A program made the position numbers and the translations under genes. Below are positions 12,086 through 21,500 of a stretch of 64,000 nucleotides of DNA, piece after piece; the stretch's first letter is position 1, and each line of letters opens with the position of its first letter. The notes below the pieces were generated by a model. That model was not told the origin of the DNA. It was given only the letters and a program-made list of their open reading frames with translations, and ran no database searches. Origin of the DNA: Malachius bipustulatus (lineage: Eukaryota > Arthropoda > Insecta > Coleoptera > Melyridae); contig OU342633.1 of the NCBI GenBank assembly GCA_910589415.1, positions 35,656,210 through 35,720,209 of the forward strand. The letters are read 5' to 3'.

Positions 12086-13285
12086 GTCAAAAGTATCAAC
12101 TTTGTTGAAGTAGAAGAAGACAGTCAAGTCTCATACGATGTTAAAAAAGGCGAAAAAGTTAGAGCATTTTCAAACCGAAGTATCTTAGCTTCAGATCGAA
12201 GACATTTAACATCTCTTCCGTGCAACTTGAAGTTTTTAGAATCGTGGTAGGCGATATCGAAACTATCACAAAAATTACGTTAATGGCAAGTAACAGCTTG
12301 TAACGTTGATGTTCCCCACTTCATACGGTTTGTGTCTCAAAAATATCACAGCTCAATTATTATTTTCATAAAAAAAACCGGTTGGCCTTGGTGTATATCC
12401 TTGAGGTACACCGAAACTCGTGGAAAGGTAGTCTGACAAATCTCTGAATTTTATTTATTTAACAAAAATTAAGCCTGCAGTTCTAGTTTTGATTAATTAG
12501 TGTGCGCAATACCTTCTCCTTCATTCTAGTGAATAATTTCTCCCATACATCATTGTTAGTTTTGGGCCCAAAGCGCTATTTGTTCAAATCACGAGATAAA
12601 AGTACATATAAAACACCGCAGAGTAAACTTCCATCCCTGTCCGTATCAACCTCCTTTTATTTATCCACCCTCGAAGCGCCCCCCGCTCGGGCGGTAGTCT
12701 CCTCACGCTCGACCTCTCCATTCTCCTCCCGGCTCGACAGTGGACAACTACCAACAAGTACAAAAAGCATCTTCTTGAGCGCGGTCACGTCCAGTCGGGG
12801 ACAAGGCAGGGATTCGCTGTTTGCTGAGCTGCCACTTGATAAGGGGTCGCACTGGCCATTACTCCACCGGTAGGTATATTGCTTCTCCCCCGGGGAGACC
12901 AGGCAAATGAATGTCTCCGGGTTCCGGTTGAGAAATCGACTGCCGAGGACTGAGATTTACATTTACATCTTATTCAGCCAAGTCGTGGGGGGATTGGCTT
13001 AGTGTGTGCAAACAAGGAGGGTTGAGTGGTTGTTATCGGGCGCCAGAATTCGGGAGGGTGTGGGGAGTTGCAGGGATCACAATCGAAAGTAAAAGAATCT
13101 AGTAAGTGTTATTGTTATATCCAGTTTAAAGTTAGGGAAGTGTGAGCGCGCCCTAGCAATAGAGTGTTTATCTTGTAGTTTCAATGAGAGCGTTTGAATT
13201 TTTAGAGAAAATAAACGTTTATAACAAACCAACCATTCGAGCAGATAACTTAGCTTAAATTCAGGAGTAACAAAACTCCGCCACC
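12086..13285. other. No gene assigned
   Basis: A 123-codon frame at 12502-12873 (+) is Ser/Thr/Leu-rich without a recognisable domain and ends next to a CGGTAGGT donor-like string. I do not call it a gene. The patch at about 12660-13080 is GC-richer than its surroundings. The rest is featureless. Confidence 0.35.
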
Positions 13286-13289
13286 ATTC

Positions 13290-13640
13290 TAACTAATAAC
13301 CCTCGACTCCTTCACAGAAACCATGAAGTAATTACGAAACGTTCTCTTTTTAAGAAACAGTACAAAAGCCAATTTTCCATGAAATGCACAAAATGAAGTA
13401 GCATCTCTTATTACACCCCTTTACCACCCCTTCTATGTAATAAAATGAAGCCTTCCTAAATGCATGAGCTGTTATGAAGTTGCAGCTACATTTCAGCCCT
13501 CTCCAAGTTAACAGATCTTCACTCCCGCAATTACACCCCTTAACTCCTTCCAAGAAACCACTCACAACCCCTTTTGCTAAACTAGAGTCAGTGCTAGTGC
13601 TACATCCAGGCACGCAACCCTCTCTCAGAAACGTTTACCT
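13290..13640 (+). repeat. Weak tandem repeat, period about 117 bp
   Basis: An ACCCC/CTCC-rich phrase recurs three times: near 13293 (TAATAACCCTCGACTCCTTC), 13410 (TTATTACACCCCTTTACCA) and 13527 (CAATTACACCCCTTAACTCC). The spacing is about 117 bp both times. A fainter fourth match lies near 13612. Divergence is high, so the call rests on the equal spacing. Confidence 0.4.
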
Positions 13641-13649
13641 TGCGATATC

Positions 13650-14740
13650 ACGACTTAATAAAAACAATACACATCAAATCTCTCCACAGCTCTGATCCTC
13701 TTGAAGCTTACTCCTAGTCCAGGCTTACGTGGTAGGTTAACACTTTTTTCTCCCCTTCTATCCCAACCCTTGGGGGTGATTCTAAAAGACCGGTAATAGC
13801 GGGGTGCAAGTTCGCGGCTGGTTATTCAGACACGTTTTTGGATGCAAATGAATTGGGCTCGAATGGGATGCGGAGGGTTTAGGTTTCTCCTTGTTTCTCC
13901 GGTAATCAGAGGGAGTGTATAGGTAGGTACAATCTTTTGTGAACGGGATATTGGAGAGCGAGGATGAATTTAATACTTTTAATATAGATCCCCGGCCGCA
14001 TTGTCTCTATTTGAATTAGGTGTGCTTGGGGAGTGTTCAGGGATGAATAATTTAAGCTAAATATACACAGATACGTCACAGCAAGGAGACACCGAGTGAT
14101 ATTTTTAGACTTAGTTGCTTCGGGTGGAGTGCTCCCAGGTGGTGAAAGGTTTAGTGGATGTAAATCTAAGATTAGGATTACCAGTGCATGTTTGAAAATC
14201 CCCTGGGATGCACCTGAATTATTGTCGTGGAATAAATATTAAGATGATTTGTAATAGTTTGTAAGCCGAGACATCGCGTACACAGGCGCCTTTTATAATC
14301 TGGCATTAGTTCAAGGAAATACTTTTGCCATGGATTACGTGGACGAGTATTTATTCTGGCACTCGTTTTACGCGAGGAGAATGACTGTTTTTTGTGAGTT
14401 GTAAAAATTATAAAATATATTTTTAAGTTTTGGGGATTTAAAACGTTTTGCGGATAACGTGAAAGTATGTTTAACATTTTATTGGCTTTCAAAACAACGC
14501 GTGAGAATTATTAGCTGCTAGTAGGATTAGTTACGGATTTCTTAGGCTGTGTTCGATTATAAAATTAGAGCAGACTTTGCTTTAGATACTTTATTAATTC
14601 CCGTTTGCGCAGGTTTCTAAAACCAGGTGATTTGGGTTTTATCACCATTATCGTTATCAATATACTAAACTTGTCTCTTGTGTCACGCTTATTGCTAGTT
14701 TTCAATTAAGGAAAAATTTTTCCCTCACGTTCAAAATTTT
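13650..14740. other. No gene seen; may include LTR-element internal remnant
   Basis: No domain is recognised on either strand, including the 104-codon minus frame at 14178-14492. The last 150 bases adjoin a polypurine tract and should therefore descend from the internal region of an LTR retrotransposon, but no coding signal survives there. Confidence 0.35.
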
Positions 14741-14746
14741 TCTACC

Positions 14747-14758
14747 GGGAAGGGGGGA
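14747..14758 (+). other. Polypurine tract (plus-strand primer), family B
   Basis: GGGAAGGGGGGA sits immediately before TGTAACGTAC, the start of an LTR. A purine tract abutting TG is the diagnostic junction of internal region and 3' LTR, so this also fixes the orientation as plus. Confidence 0.8.
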
Positions 14759-14884
14759 TGTAACGTACATTTTGTACGTACCGGCTAAATGCCAGCGACA
14801 CAGAGACAACTGCGGTGCGCGCGCAATAAGTGAGTGATGGTGGTTTTTAGTGCGACGCAAACACGGCCGGCTGGAGGCCTCGAG

Positions 14885-14930
14885 TTCGTCGACTTCGACT
14901 GTCGAGTCTCGTCGACCTCGACTGTCGAGT
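14885..14930 (+). repeat. 23-bp direct repeat, two units
   Basis: Units at 14885-14907 and 14908-14930 differ at two positions and are built on GTCGAC-TCGACTGTCGAGT. The result is a cluster of GTCGA and TCGAC words on both strands inside the family B LTR, likely in its U3 control region. Confidence 0.9.
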
Positions 14931-15340
14931 TCCGATCCGGTACGCAGATGCCTGCGTTCTCACCTTTCTTTCTCTCCTGGAAATTCGCGGAAGAAGGTTC
15001 TTGCAAACACCTGTCGCGAATAATATACATAATGGCGTCTTGAACTTACCGTTCAAATATTGGGAACATCACCCACGTTTTTGGTTTGGTGAGCGGCGTA
15101 AAATGATTTTATTAATTGTGCTGGAATTATACAGATTATATTTTCGTAATACAGTATGCTATTTTTAATTACAGCTTTTAAATCTGATCGAGTTTCGCTT
15201 CGCATGTAAAATTTTGTCAATCACATTTTGATTTCACTTTATCTTGAGGACGGGACATAATTTATGTACCCGTGGCAAGCAGACTCGATCGGACGCTTCA
15301 TTAATCCAAGAGTGTATCTGATACCTAATGAAATTGCAGC

Positions 15341-15454
15341 TTTTCCGTACCGAGACGATTTTTCCGTACAGAGACAAGTTTTCCTTACCGAGACGAATTT
15401 TCTGTACCGAGGCAAGTTTTCCGTACCAAGGTAAATTCTTTTTCATACAAAGGC
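15341..15454 (+). repeat. 19-bp tandem array in LTR, six units
   Basis: Units built on TTTTCCGTACCGAGACGA begin at 15341, 15360, 15379, 15398, 15417 and 15436, an exact 19-bp step without indels. Fading copies continue in step at about 15455-15515 and words such as CGTACCGAAG recur to about 15590. The period is not a multiple of three, so it cannot encode a peptide repeat. Short exact-step repeats in an LTR commonly act as enhancer or binding-site arrays. Confidence 0.9.
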
Positions 15455-15773
15455 CACTTCTTCATACTGCCGGAAGTTCCTGCGAAGTCCACCTTTCGCA
15501 CCGAAGCAAGTTCCTGGAGCCAAGCCTGAAGATCCAGTCTACTACCAGCTAGACTTGTCCCTCGTACCGAAGGGGCCTGACCTAAAAATCGTCACCCTCG
15601 TACTGGAGAGCCATACGAAGATAAGTGCCTTGTGAACCATTAGTACCCGACCAACTCATTCAGCTCAATCGCACGCTCTTGTTTTTTATTATTTGTTAAC
15701 CGTGCTCAAGAGTCTGTGATAGTAACATCTGTGATTTTTTTTGTTCTAAATATTCATAACTGTGATTTATTTT

Positions 15774-15779
15774 AATAAA
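15774..15779 (+). terminator. Polyadenylation signal AATAAA, family B LTR
   Basis: A canonical AATAAA is followed by a TGTTGTTCTG-type GT-rich stretch. Its position late in the LTR fits the R/U5 boundary. Confidence 0.5.
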
Positions 15780-15959
15780 GAGTACCTGTTGTTCTGCTGA
15801 TCTGCTTGTTATTGTTGACCCTCTTAGACTAGCGACTCAACCTACGACCCTTGTCTCATGCTCTCAACGACTATTTTTCCCCTCTAAGGGTCAAATAGTT
15901 CGTTTCAAACTAATCTCTACTTTAGTTCAGTCAATTTTTTTTTTAATAGGGGTCAATCA

Positions 15960-16352
15960 ATAGGGTGCATATTATGTAATCATGAATAAAATACTTGATG
16001 CACTAACAAAGTAACCCGTGTTTCGCTACTGCTACTTCTGGAGTGGTAGTTTCAAACATGTAAATGAATTGTAAGGATGCAGGTTTTCGATATAAAAGTC
16101 ACCACGCATGCCCGCTGTCAGGGAGCCTAGAAAAGTGGTCAGCACAGCTTAGCCACATGTCTCAAAAACAATGCAAATTTTGAAATTTTGTATCGGTGAG
16201 CCGATAACGTCATGGCTTTTTTTTCGAGTGTTAAATAATAAGTCGTTTTAAACTAATTCCAGCCAGTGAGAGCTTGAAGGCGATCCCTAGATGACCCATA
16301 ATCCAATAAAGAAGAGAATATAGTTCGAGTTAAATAGCTATTGATTCCAACA
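15960..16352 (+). mobile_element. 5' LTR of a tRNA-Pro-primed retrotransposon, family C
   Basis: The end is inferred from the primer-binding site a few bases downstream; the likely terminus is CCAACA at 16347-16352. A TATA box (TATAAAAG, 16091-16098) and AATAAA (16305-16310) lie in the right order for U3-R-U5. The left boundary is a guess. The short LTR and the proline primer would suit a BEL/Pao-type or other metazoan LTR element, but no coding region remains to decide. Confidence 0.6.
16091..16098 (+). promoter_or_regulatory. TATA box of family C LTR
   Basis: TATAAAAG lies about 210 bases before the AATAAA signal. Transcription would start near 16120. Confidence 0.5.
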
Positions 16353-16359
16353 TATTGTT

Positions 16360-16377
16360 TGGGGGCTCGTCCGGGAT
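16360..16377 (+). other. Primer-binding site complementary to tRNA-Pro
   Basis: TGGGGGCTCGTCCGGGAT is an 18-base match to the complement of the conserved 3' end of eukaryotic tRNA-Pro, including the CCA tail. The same site is used by gammaretroviruses and some other LTR elements. Lying just after an LTR with TATA and polyadenylation signals, it marks the start of minus-strand synthesis. Confidence 0.9.
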
Positions 16378-16504
16378 TTAAAGGATTAGATCGATATTAA
16401 AATCGTATGAGTAAATCAGAGTGATAATTAGTGAGTGAGCTCATGTATATTGTACAAACTTACGCACCTAAGCGAGCCACAGAAAGAAAAGATAAGGTAA
16501 TTGT

Positions 16505-16612
16505 ATCGTTGACTAATTCCAACGAGTATGCGAGGTTGAAGACAATCACTAGACAAACCACCACAACCCTATAAAAAAACAGTTTCTATGTTAAAAATTA
16601 ATTGTTGCCCAT
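16505..16612 (+). mobile_element. Second, decayed R-U5 copy of family C LTR
   Basis: The segment aligns with 16245-16349: shared ACTAATTCCA, the GAGGTTGAAG-like block, the ATC-CTAGA block, CCATAA-like words and a mutated polyadenylation signal (ATAAAAA). Only about 127 bases separate the primer-binding site from it, so nearly the whole internal region is gone. A local duplication is the alternative. Confidence 0.5.
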
Positions 16613-16639
16613 TGTCAAATTATTGTGACGTATTGTTAT

Positions 16640-17925
16640 TAATATTAATTGTATTATTAGGCAATGTCTTATGAAGAGATGTATGGTCAGCCACCCGGTA
16701 TATGTATGCTGAATGCAAATATAGGACCGGGTAATAAGTCAATCGAGCGGTGCATTCCTCCTCGCGTTCCCGATCGAAGAGAGGTTAGTTATATCTGAGA
16801 CGGCTTCCCGATTTCGGCAACGATGCGAAAGGGGCCTCCGTCAATCTGGAACGTTTAATTTGCACTTTGTATTCCCTCGCAATTCCTCTTCCAATTTGGC
16901 TCCGATCACCGTTCTAATTCTTAGCAAACCAATCGAATGCTAATGGACTGTAACGACGCGAGAGCCGGATACCCTGTTCGAGTGCCGGCATCAGCACGAG
17001 CCAATAACTGCAGAGAAATAGACCGTTTTTATGGGTTTTTACCGCTCCTTAGGTCACGGGGGAATCTTCTCGTGAAGACTTTTAACAAAAACATAAGCTC
17101 GGGTAATTTGAAAGCAACGGGACGCGCATCCTTGAAAATGGAAATTACATCATTTTTAGAGACCCCGTCGCGAAAATATTAATTTGTTTTCCGGGATAAA
17201 ATCCCAATAACGTGACCTAAATGAATAGATCCAGGTAGCCGTTCTAAATTGGTCAAGGTAAATATTACGCGGACCGTCGTGCTGCATAATTATTGGCTGT
17301 TGTTATGACTAATGAAGCTCGGGGGCGGTTTTATTTTCCTTCCCGCACGTAAACAGGATATTCGCCGGGAAAATCGGAAAATCATTAATTCAGCCAGGAA
17401 TCCCCCTGATCGCCCGCGCCCCACCGTTTCATACGCAACGGCGTCGGAGAACCTGGAAGTCATTTATTCGGAAGCGACCTAACATTTAGCTAACGATTTA
17501 TATCGGGATAATATTTCAGAAAATTAATTTGACAGGACGTCGACGAGATAGCTACTTCTTCGCACAATTAAATCTAACTTCCAATTTAATTTCGGAGCGT
17601 TTACACAATAAATATATATTATTAAATAGCCAAGTGGAATTAAATTTATGAGGACTTGTCAGGGTGCCTTTCAAAGGGTCTGTGTTTCGGGAACTTTTAT
17701 TTCCCTAAGCGCTGAAACTGGATTTACCTTTTAAAGCCTCTACAAAGGAGCCAGGCTTATCACAAAATTTTACTCGAAGCTTCATCTCGGCCCGTTTCGT
17801 ATTAATATGATTTTATAATTATCAACCCACAACCCACGGAACACAATCTAATCCAACAATGTTTGAACGCGTAGGTACCTTCACTGCTGTTTAGAAATTT
17901 AATTTATTATTCTACCCCACAAAAA
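16640..17925. other. Unique GC-balanced sequence, no gene recognised
   Basis: No repeat, RNA or domain is seen. Composition is more even than in neighbouring blocks, with many TAAT-core words, as in conserved non-coding DNA near developmental genes. Conservation cannot be judged from one sequence. Confidence 0.35.
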
Positions 17926-18307
17926 AACTATACAATGACATCAAGCTGCTGTCGACAAATTTTAGCGAAATACAAGAGAAAACAAGTTTTAGTCTCTTGG
18001 TCTTCCAATAATTTACAAGGAAATACTTGCGGTAAACCTTTTATAAGTGCAGCAGTGAATATTTCAAAAAATAAAACTATTAACATAACTGCTATCGCAA
18101 ACATCTCACTATTGTTTGTGACTGCAAATTCTCACATTAGCAACTGTAAATATCTCAATTATTTAGCTGACTAAATTTTTTAATCTTTGCTGCAAAGGTC
18201 AATCAAACTTTATTGTTATTATTATATAAAGCTTATTAATTATATAAAGCTCAAAAATATAATTCCTATGTCATAAAGCCGCTTAACAATTTGACCTCAA
18301 ATAGGAG
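17926..18307 (+). repeat. ACCGCAAAT-word domain B, left fragment
   Basis: Degenerate relatives of the word occur (CTTGCGGTAAAC near 18029, ATCGCAAACATCTC near 18093, ACTGCAAATTCTC near 18122, CTGCAAAGG near 18190). A rearranged LTR element cuts the domain at about 18308. The main part resumes after 20120. Confidence 0.5.
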
Positions 18308-18566
18308 AGAGAGAGGATCCGAGGTACTGACTCGCGAACAACTCTCTCTCCTTGTGAATTGAGCTCGGAGATCACCGCATGTAGTGAGTGCGCCCATACA
18401 TAGCCGGCTACAGTAGGTCGATGGACTGAGTTGACCCTAACCGTAGTCCGGCATCGGGAGCGCGACCAGAGTGAATTGAACTCTGGCCAGCGACCGATCA
18501 GAATTAGGGAATCGACCGGAACTGTATTGAGGTACCGGCAGATCCCTTCGTTCCCCAATGTCCGCC
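18308..18566 (+). mobile_element. Family A LTR fragment, inverted relative to its neighbour
   Basis: The sequence from GAGAGGATCCGAGG to CCCAATGTCCGCC matches the R-side part of the family A LTR in plus orientation, equivalent to 42515-42800 of the solo LTR. The adjoining gag and full LTR (18567-20120) are in minus orientation. The left break falls about 30 bases downstream of where the family's TATA box would be, close to the predicted cap site. That is what a cDNA ending at the RNA 5' end would give. The right break lies inside the gag reading frame. Confidence 0.8.
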
Positions 18567-19103
18567 GTAAAAAAATAGGAGATTCCTCTTCACTCTCTCG
18601 AGCTCCTGGCTGGGTGACATCGATCCGTCCCGTCGCATCAGGGTCCGTATTTCCGTGACGTATTCCCTGATCGACTCGTTGGGCCTCTGTTTCCTGGCTC
18701 TGATTTCTTCCTCTAGCGCCAATCGGTACTCATATGGGAGGAACGCGCTTTTGAAGCTCCTGTCGAACTGGTCCCAGTCCTCCCAGTCGTACTTGTTGAC
18801 CCTGTACCAGAGCAGCGTTTCCCCTTTTAGGAGCACTGGTAGCGCCTTCAGCATGCCGCTTTTCGGGAAGTTGTACGTGCTTCGTAACTCTTCCAGGCGT
18901 TCGATGAAGAGGACCGCGTCGTCTTGCTTGTGGTCGAATTGCAGTCCCCATTCGAGGGCTTGGTCGATTATTTCCACTTGTGACGGCTGGTGGCGCCTGG
19001 CTGGTGCTGCTGCCGGTCCTCTTGCTGATAGGAGAGCCAGTTTTATTCGTGCTACCTCGGCTTCTAATTCGGCGATTCTGTTTTGCTTGGTTCTGTCGGC
19101 CAT
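18504..19103 (-). pseudogene. Gag of family A LTR retrotransposon, truncated and fused to inverted LTR
   Basis: Retrotransposon gag protein, the structural protein of the virus-like particle. The 199-codon frame starts with ATG at 19103, about 185 bases after the primer-binding site. Residues 8-28 form a heptad-like helix (IAELEAEVARIKLALL). Residues about 55-170 fit the Ty3/Gypsy-type gag domain: an aromatic LLWYRVN block (W99), WDQFDRSFKSAFLP, an E-rich helix and the ESIREYVTEIRTL motif. Residues 1-178 are genuine gag. The last 21 residues are read from antisense LTR sequence after the break near 18567. No nucleocapsid knuckle, protease, polymerase or integrase remains. The 206-codon frame on the opposite strand is a shadow. 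Confidence 0.85.
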
Positions 19104-19286
19104 ATTGTGTCCTGGTTCTGTTCCTGTTCGCTTCTGTTACTCTGTCGTGTGCTGTATTATGTTACTGGGGCTGAAGTCTTGTATGTTCTGCGTCAATCTT
19201 GTCACCTATCCCGCTAAATACTGTTACTATTCTGGTCCTGTGACTGTACTGTACTGTGGTGCTGTGGCTGAATAGTTTAAATTTAT

Positions 19287-19299
19287 ACGTTGGGCGCCA
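19287..19299 (-). other. Primer-binding site, tRNA-Lys type, family A
   Basis: On the minus strand TGGCGCCCAACGT lies four bases (AGAT) beyond the LTR end. Thirteen bases match the known site complementary to the CUU-type tRNA-Lys; after that the match stops. It fixes the orientation and the LTR boundary. Confidence 0.75.
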
Positions 19300-19303
19300 A
19301 TCT

Positions 19304-20120
19304 TGTAACGGGATTTTCTGAAGGTAGAGATGAGTTCCCAGGAATGGATAATTGCCCCTTTTTACCCGTGACAAGTCAATTAAAATCTATAATATTTATT
19401 TACAAAAACACTCGTATTTACATAATGTGGTGGTTATATTAATAATGACAAACTGTCTGCCCTGTATCCTTGGTCTTGGATTCGTCCTGACTGACAAATG
19501 TTAAAGTGGGCCGGCTCTCACTCCGCAAGGCGATCTGATTGGTTCCAGATAGCCGCGCCGGAGCTTACGCTGTGCCTACTGGCTGCTTCCCTGTTGCCTT
19601 CGGCGATACGACCACGGCGACGGCCCGTCGGTCAATGCTAGTAACCCACTCGCAGTCGGACCATCCGTGACGCGCCGGGGAGCTACGAAGGGAACGTCCT
19701 CCGTCGGCGGGCGCTTTCTGTAACAGAGGCCGCTCTCGATGTCTCAATGCAACACCGGGGCGGACATTGGGGAACGAAGGGATCTGCCGGTACCTCAATA
19801 CAGTTCCGGTCGATTCCCTAATTCTGATCAGTGCCGGCCAGAGTTCAATTCACTCTGGTCGCGCTCCCGATGCCGGACTACGGTTAGGGTCAACTCAGTT
19901 CATCGACCTACTGTAGCCGGCTATGTATGGGCGCACTCACTACATGCCCCAGGTGATCTCCGAGCTCAATTCACAAGGAGAGAGAGTTGTTCGCGAGTCA
20001 ATACCCCGGATCCTCTGGTCAGTCCTAATCACTGTCGTAAAAACTGTATCACTCCTGATAAACCCCTCAAATAATGCAAATAAATAATAATTACCAACGA
20101 AAGCCTTGGATTTCGTTACA
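19304..20120 (-). mobile_element. 5' LTR of family A with TATA-region deletion
   Basis: Read on minus, the LTR runs from TGTAACGAAATCC (20120) to ATCCCGTTACA (19304), 817 bases with 7-bp inverted ends TGTAACG/CGTTACA. Compared with the other copies it lacks about 50 bases between GTCAGT and CTAATCACTG (near 20022), the interval that holds TATATAAAG elsewhere. Its own promoter should therefore be dead. The flank at 20121 (AGCT) is not repeated at the left break, so no target duplication is preserved. Confidence 0.88.
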
Positions 20121-21500
20121 AGCTCTAGAAAATAAGTTTTTGTCTTCATCGTTAAGGGAAATCCAGAAAATTAAATTCTGTAAAACCATTAAATAGCCTA
20201 CTAGATATTGCAAATATTGCGTATTATATTTCACCGAAAATCCCCAAGTAAGGTCGAGAAATTAATGCGATCGAGAAAAAGAGAAACCGTCGATTGAAAC
20301 TAACAGTTAACTGCAAATATTATTCACTTTTTGACCGCAAATACCGATATCATTCTCAAATATCATGTTTCTAATTATACCGCAAATATCTTGCTTAAAA
20401 CGTATATATACGGCAGTCTCCTGCCGCAGATACCAAGATTTTTTTTTCGGTGGATGTGACAACCGCCAATACGATTTTTTGAAAGTTTTGACCTCAAATT
20501 GTTTTTGTGGCTGTAAATTCCAACTACCGCACATAAGGTCGTCGATTAAGTAATACGATAACCGCAAATACAATTTTCTCAAATTTAGAAGATTTCTTCC
20601 CTACTCTGAAAATTAAAGAGGAAACTTCAATATGATTTAAATTTAGAACGCAAATACCAATGAAAATAATTCTCAAATATCACGTTTCAAATTATACCGC
20701 AAATATCATGTTTAACACAGTCTCTCACCGCAGATATTAAGAATTTTTTCTTCGTCAGATGTGACAAAATAACCGCAAATAGATTTTTTTTAGTTTTGAT
20801 TTTGTTGATATTGTTTTTGCGGATGTAAATTCCAACTACCGCATATAAGGGTTTTAATTTTCATAATTTTTAAAATTTTACAAATCTCAAAGATTTTATC
20901 CTGATTTGAGATCATAACTAACAGGAAATTGCAAATATGATTTCAATGTTGAGCGCAAATATCCACAAATATAATTCTCAAATATCACGTGTCTGCTAAT
21001 TTTACCGCAAATATGTTTTAGACCGAAACAACGGTAATTTCCAGTCGCAGATATCAAAAAATACACTTCATCATACGACAATAACCGAACATTCGGGACC
21101 TTGAGATTTTGAAACGCAAATTATTTTTGTGAGCACAAAAAAACAATTTTTGTGGTCTTAAATACCATCTGCCGCAATATGATTAGGTTTTTTTTCAGGG
21201 CAACTGGTGAATGGAAATTTATTAACAACAAATAATTTGGATTTATAAATCCATTGCAATATTTTTTAGCCGCAATTCTACCATTTCCGCAAAATCTACC
21301 AAGTATTGTTAAATTTTGGACCGCAAATATCAACAAATACCAATATATTAAGAACCAATATAGCTGCAATTTCCTGCCGCAAATATCAAGAACTCTTTCT
21401 TCGTCGTTGTGCGAAAATAACCGCAAATACGATTTTAGTTAATTTTGGTCCGAAATTGTTTTTATAAGACCACAAAAAAATTTCTTTGTGGGGTAAATGG
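20121..21500 (+). repeat. ACCGCAAAT-word domain B with a higher-order repeat
   Basis: Exact ACCGCAAAT starts at 20334, 20379, 20561, 20696, 20772, 21004, 21320 and 21420, with GCCGCAAAT at 21376. All are on the plus strand and here are mostly followed by A or TATC. The words sit within a larger repeat. The phrase CCGCAGATA/CCGCAAATATC with an AAG-TTCTTCG-type follow-on recurs at about 20419, 20726, 21043 and 21373, giving steps of 307, 317 and 330. TTCTCAAATATCA-GT recurs at about 20354, 20671 and 20970. There are thus roughly four diverged units of 307-330 bp, each with three or four words. The small frames on both strands are incidental. Confidence 0.85.

Larger units (their letters stand above)
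14759..15905 (+). mobile_element. 3' LTR of an LTR retrotransposon, family B
   Basis: The LTR starts with TGTAACG directly after a polypurine tract. It contains an immediate palindrome ACGTACA-TTT-TGTACGT (14763-14779), a 23-bp direct repeat, a six-copy 19-bp tandem array and an AATAAA signal at 15774-15779. The right end is uncertain: no clear CA terminus or target duplication is seen, and the stated end is an estimate. Family B shares only the TGTAACG start with family A. The short frames across it (14834-15043 and 15328-15552) are not convincing coding sequence. Confidence 0.65.

Noticed and set aside
12502..12873. 123-codon plus frame
   Set aside because: Ser/Leu-rich, no domain, no promoter or splice context beyond a chance donor-like string.
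15341..15590. CRISPR-like array
   Set aside because: Units are contiguous without spacers, the context is a eukaryotic LTR and no cas gene is present.
18655..19275. 206-codon frame on the plus strand
   Set aside because: It is the exact antisense of the gag frame; the residues (Cys/Ser/Leu-rich) match no family and the minus-strand gag reading is clear.
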